From Salegentibacter_A chungangensis (GTDB lineage: Bacteria > Bacteroidota > Bacteroidia > Flavobacteriales > Flavobacteriaceae), in the NCBI RefSeq assembly GCF_042678405.1, contig NZ_JBHTLI010000001.1:992001-1056000 (forward strand): a DNA stretch of 64,000 nucleotides. The letters are read 5' to 3'. Under the pieces are notes generated by a model. The model saw only the letters and a program-made list of their open reading frames with translations. It was not told where the DNA came from and did not search any database. This document shows positions 17,801 through 26,457 of this stretch, one piece after another. The position numbers and the translations under genes were made by a program. Each line of letters opens with the position of its first letter. The stretch's first letter is position 1.

Positions 17801-17896
17801 TCGGCATCTACTGGAGAAGCCATTGGAGGCGGAATTGACTACGGATTCTATCCGGTGCCAAGAATATTTTTAGCCGGATTAAATCTTAACTTTTAA
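14870..17896 (+). CDS. susC: SusC-like TonB-dependent outer-membrane receptor
   Basis: 1008 residues. A signal peptide (ending SALHAQ) is followed by a carboxypeptidase-like regulatory domain at about 24-100 (VSGNVKEAETNIPLLGVNIIV). Next come the TonB-box area, the plug (IVVIGYGTQQRKDITGAVSVV through VLIDGYQGD and GVVLITTKSGK), and a 22-strand barrel ending in aromatic FLAGLNLNF. Length is usual for the family. SusC forms the energised channel that takes up oligosaccharides delivered by SusD. Here the linked GH16 and GH3 enzymes point to beta-1,3-glucan (laminarin). It begins the locus transcript, and susD follows after 11 bases. Confidence 0.95.
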   Translation: MNRTLLLFLLCFASISALHAQTFSVSGNVKEAETNIPLLGVNIIVKNTSNGVVTDFDGNYTIDNVSQGDVLVFSYVGYTTKEVTVTDQRLINVTLETDSQALEEIVVIGYGTQQRKDITGAVSVVNNQTIEDLKPIKVEQALQGTAAGVNVTPESGAPGSGININIRGIASNSENGPLVLIDGYQGDLGTLNPNDVESISILKDAQAAIYGIAGANGVVLITTKSGKKNTAPQVIYDSYVGLQETSRKIPLLNATEYALLLNESYANNGQDLPYPNVSGLGEGTDFQDEVFDTSPIISHNLTLSGGSERVTYSVGGSHLYQEGIVGAEKSDFRRSTARFNLGIDISDMFDFSANSIYTSIDRRSINENGLGSVLFNALNIAPTFGIDEEDLDGTLGNEIINPLSQIENTFNDYNLSKLNGSVKLDFTPLEELTFTSRLGYSMAVSKGKDFAPIISYGSGKVFNNVRSQVNQNRINDNSYTYDLFGTYENTFADTHHITGTAGMTVIRNWGDGLYATGYDVPNNSWEFADISLTTGTNDGLNNSAYKYDIRKLSFFGRLQYDYKGKYLVSAMLRRDASTRFGPGNRVGYFPSATAGWILSEEDFLAGSEVISFLKLRGSYGVLGNDEAGGAEFYRSLLDGEATYVLDGMLVNGTALGRLSNPASGWEEAEKTNIGIDLRLFNNKLDITADVFREDRNDLLIAGIPVSGIFGGGAPGSGAPTINAGTTRNQGVEFSVNYKQRINDDFRFNIGYNATFLDNEVTEVNGTDFLPGGQFGVGQPQPSRFEAGFPIGYFYGYKTDGLFQTQAEVDAHPSQEALGAQAAPGDIRYVDINGDGVINTEDRTNIGDPIATATMGLNLNFYYKNFDFTAYTYASLGNDMVRNYERAQPNVNRHAYVLDRWTGPGTSNEVPRVTTGATSNMAFSDYYVEDASYARIQNIQLGYTLPENTLSSIGVDKLRVYASVNNLYTFTDYKGFDPSASTGEAIGGGIDYGFYPVPRIFLAGLNLNF

Positions 17897-17907
17897 AAAA
17901 CAGCGTG

Positions 17908-19371
17908 ATGAAGATAAACAGTATAACTATAAAGAGCCTGTTCCTGCTACTCTTACTGGCAATAAGTTTTGGATGTAGCGAGGAATATCTTGAAAAGACA
18001 GAAGAGTACAATATAGACTCTGAAAACTACTTTAACTCTGAAGAAGATTATTACAATGCACTTATAGGAGCTTATGATGTGCTGCAATCTACCTATGTGA
18101 ATGTAATGCTTGGGGAGATTGCCTCAGACAATACTTTAAGTGGGGGAGAGAGCGCCACCGATGTGATAGGTTTCCAACAGGTGGATGAAATGACTCACAC
18201 CCCGGTGAACGATAACCTTGATGATATATGGGACTGGAACTTCGCGGGAGTGCAAAGAGCAAACTATATCCTGGAATTTAAGGATAAGACCGATTTTGAG
18301 GGCCGGGATATGATTATTGCCGAAGCCAGGTTCCTTAGAGCTTACTTTACTTTTGAACTTGTAAAATGGTTTGGGCCTATCCCTATTAAAGGAGATGAGC
18401 GCTTTGTGTTGGGAGATGAGAACTCCGTACCACGTGCACCGGTTGATGAGGTGTACACTCAAATTGAAAATGACCTCTTGTTTGCTATAGAAAAACTTGG
18501 TTATACAGCTCCTCAAACAGGGCGTGCAACAAAAGGAGCGGCCCAGGCACTTCTAGGAAAAGCTTACCTGTATCAGAATGAGTTTGATAAAGCTGCTCCT
18601 GTATTCACCAATTTGATAGAGAATGGGCCATATGCCTTATCTGACTTCGCTACTCTTTTCGAGCAGGAAGGAGAGAACAATATAGAGTCTGTATTTGAGG
18701 TACAATACACAGGAGAAGAAGGTGCAGGTTTCGACTGCCTTCAGTGTAGTGAAGGTAACGTAGCCGTAGGATTCCAGGGCATAAGAAATTACAGCGGGCC
18801 CTTGTTTGAGCCTGGCTTCAGCTTTAATGTACCTGTTCAGGAAGCTTATGATATGTTCAGCGAAGATGATATAAGAAGAGATTACTCTATTCTTGATATC
18901 GAAGCCTGGGCAGAGGAGACCGGGGCTACTTATGCCGAAGGTTACAAACACACGGGATACTTCAACCGTAAATACCTACCGCGTAAGAACGATAATGCCG
19001 GTGATGCTAACCTTACTCAGCCTAACAATTACCGCGCAATTAGATATGCAGATGTACTGCTTATGGCTGCTGAAGCCCTGAACAGAGGCAGAATCAGCGA
19101 TGAGCGTGCAAGAATTTACCTTAATGAGGTACGGGAAAGAGCCGGATTAGACCCTGTTGAAGTTTCAGAAAATAACCTTACTGAAGCCATCTACGATGAA
19201 AGAAGACGTGAACTTGTAGGGGAAGGTCATCGTTTCTTCGATCTTGTGAGAACAGAAAGAGCTGCCCAGAATATCGAAGGTTTTACAACCGGGAAAAATG
19301 AATTATTCCCTGTGCCTTTAGAGGAGATCGAATTTTCTGAGGGTAACTGGCAACAAAACCCCGGATACTAA
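17908..19371 (+). CDS. susD: SusD/RagB-like glycan-binding lipoprotein
   Basis: 487 residues from ATG; a GTG three bases earlier is also possible. The lipoprotein signal ends in ISFGC. The body has SusD features: NYFNSEEDYYNALIGAYD at the start, a TPR-like helical core (ARFLRAYFTFELVKWFGPIP, AKGAAQALLGKAYLYQ-like), and the C-terminal RYADVLLMAAEALNRG and YDERRRELVGEGHRFFDLVRT signature. It lies on the cell surface as the lid of the SusC channel and binds the glucan. Three Cys residues near positions 273-280 (DCLQC) are an uncommon local feature. Confidence 0.95.
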   Translation: MKINSITIKSLFLLLLLAISFGCSEEYLEKTEEYNIDSENYFNSEEDYYNALIGAYDVLQSTYVNVMLGEIASDNTLSGGESATDVIGFQQVDEMTHTPVNDNLDDIWDWNFAGVQRANYILEFKDKTDFEGRDMIIAEARFLRAYFTFELVKWFGPIPIKGDERFVLGDENSVPRAPVDEVYTQIENDLLFAIEKLGYTAPQTGRATKGAAQALLGKAYLYQNEFDKAAPVFTNLIENGPYALSDFATLFEQEGENNIESVFEVQYTGEEGAGFDCLQCSEGNVAVGFQGIRNYSGPLFEPGFSFNVPVQEAYDMFSEDDIRRDYSILDIEAWAEETGATYAEGYKHTGYFNRKYLPRKNDNAGDANLTQPNNYRAIRYADVLLMAAEALNRGRISDERARIYLNEVRERAGLDPVEVSENNLTEAIYDERRRELVGEGHRFFDLVRTERAAQNIEGFTTGKNELFPVPLEEIEFSEGNWQQNPGY

Positions 19372-19439
19372 TAAGAGACCTATTCAAAAAGATAATTTCA
19401 GCCGGTTCTTAAAGTATCCGGTTGCTAAAAATTAAACGT

Positions 19440-21563
19440 ATGAAAAAATATTTTAAAATAATCTTATCGGTTTTTCTTGCCGCCTCAGTGATGAGTTGTG
19501 TAAGTGATGACGATGCTATGGTGGACCTCTCCAGCCTGGAGGCTCCGTCTAATCTGGGAGCGAATTTCCAGATCACCCAGGATAATACAGGCCTGGTTAC
19601 CGTAACTCCAACAGGGGACGGTGCAGTACTTTATGATGTTGATTTTGGTGATGGTTCAAGCCCAGCCGAAGACCTTGAAACGGGAGAATCTGTAGAGCAT
19701 ATCTATGATGAAGGTGAATACGAGGTTGTAGTGACCGGAAAGAACCTTAACGGGGAAATGAGACAGGGTTCTCAACCGCTAACGGTATCCTTCCGCGCTC
19801 CTGAAAACCTGGAGACTGAGATCGTAAAAGATGCTGAGAACAATTATAAGATCACGGTTACTGCAAATGCCCAGTACGCTGCGATGTTCGAAGTTTATTT
19901 TGGAGAGGCAACAGGCGATGAATCTTCAGATGAAGACGAAGAGCCGGTTCTTTTGATGCCGGGCGAATCAGTTACGTATACCTATGAGAATGTTGGAGAT
20001 TATAACGTAAGAGTGGTGGCTCTAAGTGGAGGTGCCGCAACTACAGAAGTGACCAAGGAGGTTTCCATAACCGATCCTTTGTTCCTACCAATAGATTTTG
20101 AATCGGAAACGCTTAACTATACCTTCTACAACTTTGGAGGAGGAGAAGGGGCAGGAGCTCCTGTGATCGATAATCCTGATCCTTCGGGAATCAATACCAG
20201 CAGTAAAGTGGCTTCTTATACCAAGCCTTCAGGTTCTGAAGTTTGGGCAGGAACAACCATTGCCCTGGATGAGCCAATAGACTTCTCATCTAAGCGCTAT
20301 GTGAGTGTAGATGTATGGTCCCCAACTGCGGGTACGCCGGTTTTATTCAAAATTGAGAATCTTGACGATTCGGGTATTTTTGTTGAATCCACAGCTACCA
20401 CTACGGTGAGCAATGCCTGGGAAACACTTGTTTTTGATCTTACCGCTATAGATCCTGCAGTTGAGTATGGCAGAATAGCCCTGTTCTTTAACTTTGGAAC
20501 ACCGGGTACGGGAGAGACATACTACTTCGATAATATTCAGACCACTAGGCTGGAAAAGGTTGATCTGCCACTGAACTTTGAAAACGAGAACCTTTCTTAT
20601 ACCTGGAACGGATTTGGAGGAGCCTCTGGTTCTGTGATAGATAATCCTGATGTAACCGGAGCTAACAGCAGTGCTAAGGTAAGCCAGCTGACCAAAGGTG
20701 ACGGCGCTGAAACCTGGGCGGGAATTTCGATGAACCTTGACGGGGCCGTAGACTTTACCAACGGAACCACCGTGAAGATGAAAGTATGGTCTCCAAAGGC
20801 AGGAACGCCTATCCTGTTTAAAATGGAAGATTCACAATCGGCTCCTGATAATAACGGAAATCCTTCGGTTGTAGTTGAGGTTGTGGAGAACACCACCACT
20901 TCAAACCAGTGGGAAGAAATGACCTTCGATCTTACCGATTTTGATGCTTTCGATCCGAATAACAGCTATGACAGGGTGATCGTATTCTACGACTTCGGAA
21001 ACACCGGAGACGGTTCCACCTTCTATTTTGATGATATCCGTCTTACCTCTGAAGCGCAGGCAACTTCGGTAGCACTTCCGTTGTATTTTGAAGCTGAAGC
21101 CCTTACCTATACCTGGAACGGGTTTGGAGGAGCCTCAGGATCTGTGATCGCTAACCCAGATCCTTCAGGGATCAACAGCAGTTCCAGGGTATCTGAACTT
21201 ACTAAAGGTGACGGAGCCGAGACCTGGGCAGGAATTTCCCTGAACCTTGAGGAAGCTGTTAATTTCTCTAACGGAACCACCATCAAAATGAAGGCCTGGT
21301 CTCCAAAAGAAGGCGTTCCGGTCTTATTCAAATTTGAAGATTCACAGTCGGCGCCTGATAATAACGGAAATCCATCTGTGGTTGTTGAGGTGATTGAAAA
21401 TACCGCCACCTCAAATGAGTGGGAAGAAATGACCTTTGATCTGACAAGCTTTGATGCTTTCGATCCTAATGCCAACTATGACAGGGTGGTTATCTTCTAC
21501 GACTTCGGGACTAACGGAGACGGCTCTACCTTCTATTTTGACGATATTCAACTTACTAATTAA
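19440..21563 (+). CDS. PKD-domain surface glycan-binding lipoprotein with three tandem binding modules
   Basis: 707 residues from MKKYFKIILSVFLA, with lipobox VMSC; the frame open further upstream begins at a weaker TTG. Two PKD-like domains (DVDFGDGSSPAEDLETGE, MFEVYFGEATGD) cover the first 210 residues. Three jelly-roll-like modules of about 160-170 residues follow, each beginning with an FE-x4-L-x-YT motif and ending YYFDNIQ/FYFDDI. The second and third are nearly the same. There is no hydrolase motif, so it is a SusE/F-position surface binding protein holding the glucan for SusC/D. It sits between susD and the GH16 lipoprotein, five bases before the latter. Confidence 0.85.
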   Translation: MKKYFKIILSVFLAASVMSCVSDDDAMVDLSSLEAPSNLGANFQITQDNTGLVTVTPTGDGAVLYDVDFGDGSSPAEDLETGESVEHIYDEGEYEVVVTGKNLNGEMRQGSQPLTVSFRAPENLETEIVKDAENNYKITVTANAQYAAMFEVYFGEATGDESSDEDEEPVLLMPGESVTYTYENVGDYNVRVVALSGGAATTEVTKEVSITDPLFLPIDFESETLNYTFYNFGGGEGAGAPVIDNPDPSGINTSSKVASYTKPSGSEVWAGTTIALDEPIDFSSKRYVSVDVWSPTAGTPVLFKIENLDDSGIFVESTATTTVSNAWETLVFDLTAIDPAVEYGRIALFFNFGTPGTGETYYFDNIQTTRLEKVDLPLNFENENLSYTWNGFGGASGSVIDNPDVTGANSSAKVSQLTKGDGAETWAGISMNLDGAVDFTNGTTVKMKVWSPKAGTPILFKMEDSQSAPDNNGNPSVVVEVVENTTTSNQWEEMTFDLTDFDAFDPNNSYDRVIVFYDFGNTGDGSTFYFDDIRLTSEAQATSVALPLYFEAEALTYTWNGFGGASGSVIANPDPSGINSSSRVSELTKGDGAETWAGISLNLEEAVNFSNGTTIKMKAWSPKEGVPVLFKFEDSQSAPDNNGNPSVVVEVIENTATSNEWEEMTFDLTSFDAFDPNANYDRVVIFYDFGTNGDGSTFYFDDIQLTN
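20565..21557 (+). repeat. Tandem intragenic duplication, 510-bp period
   Basis: The second and third modules of the glycan-binding lipoprotein are direct repeats: ACCTGGAACG recurs at 20601 and 21111, exactly 510 bases apart, and long protein stretches such as EDSQSAPDNNGNPSVVVEV are identical. The first module (from about 20086) is a more divergent copy with an insertion of GGGEGAGAP type. Confidence 0.85.
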
Positions 21564-21568
21564 TAGGA

Positions 21569-23224
21569 ATGAAAATGAAAAATTTAATTAAGATAAGTCT
21601 TTCGGTACTGACTTTGGCACTCTTTGTCTCCTGTACACAAGACTATGATATTGGTGAAATCACGAAACCAACCAATCTGGATGTGACTACTGAAGTTGTT
21701 GGGCAATCTGAAGAGATGCCCAACGGAGACGGAAGCGGTGCTGTAAAGTTTAGCGCCTCAGCCGATAATGCGATGAGCTACCGGTTTATTTACGGAGACG
21801 GTTTTGAAGAAGTTTCCGCAAGCGGGGAGACCACCCACAGCTTTAACAAGAACGGGGTGAACGATTATACCGTAAAGGTGATCGCTTCAGGGACCGCTGG
21901 AAACTCAGCCAATACCACTGAAACTGTTACCGTGTTTAGTGATTTCAGTGACCCTGAAACCAAGCAACTGCTTACAGGAGGAAGTACCAAGACCTGGTAT
22001 GTGGCTGCTGCAGAGCCTGGCCACCTGGGGGTAGGTCCAAGTTCAGGCGAGGGCTTTACCAGCCCGGTATGGTATGCAGCAGTTCCTTTCGAAAAAGCAG
22101 GAGCTCCATCCAGTTCTTGTTTCTATACTGATGAAATGACCTTTAGCCTTAATGCTAACGATAATATCGAGTACGTATATAACAACAACGGGCAAACCTT
22201 CTTTAACGTGGATTATGTTGCTGAATTTGGTGGCAGCGGTGAAGGAGACCAGTGTATAGATTACGATGATTCTTCAGTGAAATCTGTTTCGCTTTCTCCT
22301 GCTACTTCAGGAGTTCCTGCAGAGCTTACCACCGGTACTGCGATCAATATCTCTGATGGCGGAACTATGAGCTATTATATTGGCGCCAGCACTTATGAGG
22401 TACTTTCTATAGACGAGAACACTATGCACGTAAGGGCAATTATGGGTAATAATCCTGCACTTGCCTGGTATCTTAAATTCACCACTGCCCAGGGAGAACC
22501 TGAAGAAGAGGAGGAATTCCAGTCTGAATTCAATGAACTGGTATGGTCTGATGAATTTGACGGGGATGGAACGCTAAATTCAGATAAGTGGAACTTTGAA
22601 ACCGGGAATAACGATGGTTGGGGAAATCAGGAACTTCAGTATTACACCGAGGAGAACGCGGTGATAGAAGACGGGATCCTTAAGATAAATGCAGTAGCAG
22701 AATCCACTAACGGTTTCGATTACTCTTCTGCGAGGATCACCACTATGGATAAGTTTGAATTCACTTACGGACGGGTGGAAGTAAGAGCCAAGATGCCGGA
22801 AGGTGGAGGAACCTGGCCTGCGATCTGGATGCTTGGAGCCAATTTCCCTGAAGCGGGATGGCCTGAAGCGGGTGAGATAGATATTATGGAATATAAGGGG
22901 AATGAACCCGGGGTTGTGCACGGAACACTGCATATGCCGGGGAATTTCGCCGGGGATGCTATAACCGAAACCACAACGGTAAGCGATGCTGCTTCTGAAT
23001 TCCATAACTACGGTGTGGAGTGGTCTGAAGATCGTATCCTCTTTCTTGTAGATGACGTGGTGTATCATGAATTCGAGAACACTGCCGATAGTCCTTTCAA
23101 CGATCCTTTCTTTCTTATCCTGAATCTTGCGATGGGAGGAACTTTTGGCGGAGATGTAGCTGGCGACTTTAGTCAGGCTACCTTCGAGATCGATTATGTA
23201 AGAGTTTACCAGGCTGCGGAATAA
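21569..23224 (+). CDS. GH16 endo-beta-1,3-glucanase (laminarinase), PKD-containing lipoprotein
   Basis: 551 residues. A lipoprotein signal (LALFVSC) is followed by a PKD-like domain (about 40-125) and a middle beta-rich domain of about 130-310 with two Cys (SSSCFY, DQCIDY). The GH16 domain spans roughly 325-549. The catalytic ExDxxE motif is GEIDIMEY with E436 (nucleophile), D438 and E441 (acid/base); WPAIWMLGANFPEAGWPEAGE precedes it, as in laminarinases. It would be held at the surface and cut long beta-1,3-glucan into pieces for SusC/D. It lacks a sorting-signal C-terminus, in agreement with lipid anchoring. Confidence 0.93.
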   Translation: MKMKNLIKISLSVLTLALFVSCTQDYDIGEITKPTNLDVTTEVVGQSEEMPNGDGSGAVKFSASADNAMSYRFIYGDGFEEVSASGETTHSFNKNGVNDYTVKVIASGTAGNSANTTETVTVFSDFSDPETKQLLTGGSTKTWYVAAAEPGHLGVGPSSGEGFTSPVWYAAVPFEKAGAPSSSCFYTDEMTFSLNANDNIEYVYNNNGQTFFNVDYVAEFGGSGEGDQCIDYDDSSVKSVSLSPATSGVPAELTTGTAINISDGGTMSYYIGASTYEVLSIDENTMHVRAIMGNNPALAWYLKFTTAQGEPEEEEEFQSEFNELVWSDEFDGDGTLNSDKWNFETGNNDGWGNQELQYYTEENAVIEDGILKINAVAESTNGFDYSSARITTMDKFEFTYGRVEVRAKMPEGGGTWPAIWMLGANFPEAGWPEAGEIDIMEYKGNEPGVVHGTLHMPGNFAGDAITETTTVSDAASEFHNYGVEWSEDRILFLVDDVVYHEFENTADSPFNDPFFLILNLAMGGTFGGDVAGDFSQATFEIDYVRVYQAAE

Positions 23225-23243
23225 TTGCAATCAAAATAATCCT

Positions 23244-23273
23244 GAGGCGGGCCGCAATACCCGCCTCTTTTCT
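23244..23273 (+). terminator. Intra-locus terminator/attenuator between GH16 and GH3
   Basis: GAGGCGGG/CCCGCCTC (23244-23251 and 23260-23267) with an 8-base loop is followed by TTTTCTT. It is a strong GC stem inside an otherwise same-strand locus, so it probably lowers expression of the GH3 and second GH16 genes relative to the import genes. Confidence 0.75.
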
Positions 23274-23284
23274 TAAAAAGTATT

Positions 23285-25576
23285 ATGAAAAAGTTACTGA
23301 TTTTAATCGGGCTGATCTCTATTGCCACACTTTATGCCTTTAATGCAGAATCTGATAAGAGGTTTGGCAAGGGGAAAGACCCGAAAGATATAGACCGGAA
23401 AGTAGATTCGGTTCTGGCCTTAATGACTCTTGATGAGAAGATTGGCCAGATGGTACAGTATAACGGCTCCTGGGATGTTACAGGACCCGCTACCGGTACC
23501 GATAATAAGAAAAAGCTGGAAAATCTAAAAAAAGGTCTTGTGGGCTCTATGCTTAATGTGACCTCGGTAAAAAATACCAGGGAGGCACAACGGATCATAA
23601 TGGAAAATTCGAGGCTGAAGATTCCGTTAATCTTCGCTTATGATGTGATTCACGGCTACCAGACCATGTTTCCCGTACCGCTTGGAGAAAGCGCCAGCTG
23701 GGACCTGGAGTTAATGGAGAAAACCGCCCGTGTTGCTGCCAGGGAAACTGCGGCTTCAGGGGTGCACTGGACCTTTGCGCCTATGATGGATGTTTCCCGT
23801 GATGCCAGGTGGGGGCGTATTATGGAAGGTGCCGGGGAAGACCCTTACCTTAATTCAAAGATCGCTGTGGCCAGAATCAATGGCTTTCAGGGAGAGGATT
23901 TAAGCGATCCATTGACCATTGCGGCCTGTGCCAAGCATTTTGCCGGATACGGTTTTGCTGAAGGCGGAAGGGATTACAATACGGTGAATATCGGCCTGCA
24001 CGAATTACACAATAGCATTCTGCCGCCTTTTAAAGCAGCTGCCGATGCCGGAGTGGCAACATTTATGAACTCCTTCAATGAAATTGACGGAGTACCGGCA
24101 ACTGCAAGCAAATACCTGCAAAGAGATCTTTTGAAAGGCAAATGGGGCTGGGACGGATTCATCGTTTCGGACTGGGGTTCTATAGCCGAGCTTATTCCTC
24201 ACGGGGTGGCAGCCGATAAAAAACAGGCTGCCGAGATGGCTGTAAAAGCCGGAAGTGATATGGATATGGAAGGCGGGGCCTACGAAAGCTCTTTACGGGA
24301 GCTAGTGGAGAATGGAGAGGTAGAAGAAGCCCTGATCGATAATTCGGTGAAAAGAATACTTCGTTTAAAATTTGAACTTGGACTTTTTGACGATCCTTAT
24401 AAATATTTTGATGAAGAGCTGGAGAAAAAGGAACTTTACTCTGAGGCGAATCAGCAGGTAGCCCTTGAAGCGGCAAAGAAATCTATTGTTCTTCTGAAGA
24501 ATGAAGCAGATATACTTCCGGTAAAAAAGGGAGTTAGGAATATTGCCGTGATCGGTCCTTTGGCTGATGATAAAGATAGTCCGCTTGGGAACTGGCGGGC
24601 ACACGCGGTGGAGAATTCGGCTGTGTCCGTACTTGAGGGAATCAGGAATCACGCTCCCGAAGGAGTAAAAGTATCTTATGCAAAAGGAGCGGAACTTTCA
24701 ACAGGGAAGCGTGGGTTTCTGGATCCTATGAGCATAAATAAAACCGATAGGAGCGGATTTGCTGAAGCTGTTAAACTTGCCGGGGAAGCTGACCTTGTAT
24801 TCCTCGTGGTAGGGGAAGATGCCTACCAGACCGGGGAAGGCCGTAGCCAGACCGATATTGGATTTGCCGGAGTACAGGATGAGCTAATAGAGCAGGTCAC
24901 CGGGGCGAACAGCAATGTGGTGATGCTGCTTATGAACGGGAGACCAATGGATATTACTGCAAGCTCAGAGAAGGTTTCAGCTATTCTTGAAACCTGGCTT
25001 TTAGGGTCTCAGCACGGAAATGCCGTGGCAGAAGTGGTCTTCGGAAAATATAATCCTTCCGGGAAACTTCCGGTTTCATTCCCGAGAAATGTGGGACAGG
25101 AACCCTTATATTACAACCAGAAAAATACCGGCAGGCCTTCGGGTGGAGAACAGGTTACCTGGTCTCATTACACAGATTCTCGTCGTGATGCATTGTATCC
25201 TTTCGGTTATGGCCTTAGTTATACTGATTTTGAATACGGAGAGATCAGTCTTGATAAGAACGAATTTTCCAAGGACGGAAAGATCACTGCCTCCATAGAA
25301 GTGACCAATACCGGAGACGTTGCCGGAGAGGAAGTGGTCCAGCTGTATTTAAGAGACTTTATAGGGAGCATTACCCGTCCGGTAAAAGAACTGAAAGCAT
25401 TTCAGAAGGTAGAATTACAGCCTGGCCAGACTAAAAAGCTTAGTTTTACGATAGACGAAGAAATGATCTCCTATTTCACAAGAAATAAGAAATGGGAAGC
25501 TGAAGCGGGGGAATTCAAATTATTTATCGGGGGGAATTCCGTAGACCTGAAAGAAACCGGATTTGAATATAAATAA
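23285..25576 (+). CDS. bglX: GH3 beta-glucosidase, periplasmic (BglX-like)
   Basis: 763 residues with a signal peptide (MKKLLILIGLISIATLYAF). The (beta/alpha)8 domain contains KHFAGYGFAEGGRDYN and the nucleophile D296 in VSDWG. The alpha/beta sandwich carries VVGEDAYQTGEGRSQTD, and a C-terminal fibronectin III-like domain (EVTNTGDVAGEEVVQLYLRD) ends the protein, the standard three-domain layout. It would release glucose from short beta-1,3-gluco-oligosaccharides after SusC import. It is placed just after the internal terminator and seven bases before the second GH16, so the last two genes form a sub-unit. Confidence 0.93.
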   Translation: MKKLLILIGLISIATLYAFNAESDKRFGKGKDPKDIDRKVDSVLALMTLDEKIGQMVQYNGSWDVTGPATGTDNKKKLENLKKGLVGSMLNVTSVKNTREAQRIIMENSRLKIPLIFAYDVIHGYQTMFPVPLGESASWDLELMEKTARVAARETAASGVHWTFAPMMDVSRDARWGRIMEGAGEDPYLNSKIAVARINGFQGEDLSDPLTIAACAKHFAGYGFAEGGRDYNTVNIGLHELHNSILPPFKAAADAGVATFMNSFNEIDGVPATASKYLQRDLLKGKWGWDGFIVSDWGSIAELIPHGVAADKKQAAEMAVKAGSDMDMEGGAYESSLRELVENGEVEEALIDNSVKRILRLKFELGLFDDPYKYFDEELEKKELYSEANQQVALEAAKKSIVLLKNEADILPVKKGVRNIAVIGPLADDKDSPLGNWRAHAVENSAVSVLEGIRNHAPEGVKVSYAKGAELSTGKRGFLDPMSINKTDRSGFAEAVKLAGEADLVFLVVGEDAYQTGEGRSQTDIGFAGVQDELIEQVTGANSNVVMLLMNGRPMDITASSEKVSAILETWLLGSQHGNAVAEVVFGKYNPSGKLPVSFPRNVGQEPLYYNQKNTGRPSGGEQVTWSHYTDSRRDALYPFGYGLSYTDFEYGEISLDKNEFSKDGKITASIEVTNTGDVAGEEVVQLYLRDFIGSITRPVKELKAFQKVELQPGQTKKLSFTIDEEMISYFTRNKKWEAEAGEFKLFIGGNSVDLKETGFEYK

Positions 25577-25582
25577 ACAATT

Positions 25583-26356
25583 ATGCTGAAATATAGAATT
25601 CTAGGAATTGGCCTTGCGATGATGGCCGGTTCTTTTGTTTACGCCCAGGAAAAAAAGGAACTCGTGTGGGAGGAAGATTTTAACGGAGATAGCCTTTCTA
25701 TGGAGAACTGGAGCTATGAGACTGGTGACGGTTGCCCCGATATTTGTGGCTGGGGAAACAACGAACGGCAGATCTATAATGAAGATTATGTATCTGTAAA
25801 AGATGGTAATCTTGTGATTACGGCAAACAAAGTTGGTGATACCTATTACAGCGGGAAGATCAATACCAAAGACAAGTTCGAGTTTCAGTACGGGATAGTG
25901 GAAGTTCGTGCTAAAGTGCCCGCTGGTCACGGATTATGGCCTGCTGTCTGGATGCTGGGGGCAAACATCAATGAAGCCGGTTGGCCCGGTTCAGGAGAGA
26001 TCGATATTATGGAATTCGTGGGGAGACAACCCGATGTGATACATACCTCCCTGCATACTCCTGCCAGTCACGGAGATACCGAGAATACAATGGAAACTCA
26101 CGTAGAGAACGTAACTGAAGATTTTCATACCTACAAGATCGATTGGAGTAAAGAAGCGATAGAATTTTATATAGACGGAGAGAAGGTGTATACTTTTTCA
26201 CCTGAAGAGAAGAATGAAAAGACCTATCCTTACGATCACCCCTTCTACTTTTTGCTGAATATGGCCGTAGGAGGTAATTTTGGGGGTCCCGAGGTAGACG
26301 ATTCTATCTTCCCGAAACAATTTCTTATAGACTATATTAAAGTCTATAAATCTTAA
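25583..26356 (+). CDS. GH16 beta-1,3-glucanase, single-domain secreted
   Basis: 257 residues: a signal peptide (MLKYRILGIGLAMMAGSFVYAQ) then only a GH16 domain. The catalytic motif is GEIDIMEF with E139, D141 and E144, and it is preceded by LWPAVWMLGANINEAGWPGSGE. It has no lipobox and no binding modules, unlike the first GH16, so a periplasmic role on imported oligosaccharides is likely. Two Cys in GCPDICGW may form a disulfide. It is the last gene of the locus, followed by a strong bidirectional terminator. Confidence 0.92.
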   Translation: MLKYRILGIGLAMMAGSFVYAQEKKELVWEEDFNGDSLSMENWSYETGDGCPDICGWGNNERQIYNEDYVSVKDGNLVITANKVGDTYYSGKINTKDKFEFQYGIVEVRAKVPAGHGLWPAVWMLGANINEAGWPGSGEIDIMEFVGRQPDVIHTSLHTPASHGDTENTMETHVENVTEDFHTYKIDWSKEAIEFYIDGEKVYTFSPEEKNEKTYPYDHPFYFLLNMAVGGNFGGPEVDDSIFPKQFLIDYIKVYKS

Positions 26357-26373
26357 GATTCCGGAGCTGCAAA

Positions 26374-26413
26374 ACAAAAAAATCCCTTTCTGGTCAGGAA
26401 AGGGATTTTTTTT
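26374..26413. terminator. Bidirectional terminator at the end of the glucan locus
   Basis: AATCCCTTTC at 26381-26390 pairs with GAAAGGGATT at 26398-26407. A T-run follows on the right and an A-rich run precedes it on the left, so it can stop both the locus and the convergent lipoprotein gene. Confidence 0.9.
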
Positions 26414-26457
26414 GTTGGTTAATAAGTTATAATCAGATTCTGTAGAATACGATTAGA

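Noticed and set aside
20565..21557. Repeats in the surface protein considered as CRISPR or mobile element
   Set aside because: The period is 510 bases and the reading frame is kept throughout; it is a domain duplication.
22580..23230. 216-codon open frame opposite the first GH16
   Set aside because: Antisense to a strong GH16 catalytic domain; composition typical of a complementary frame.
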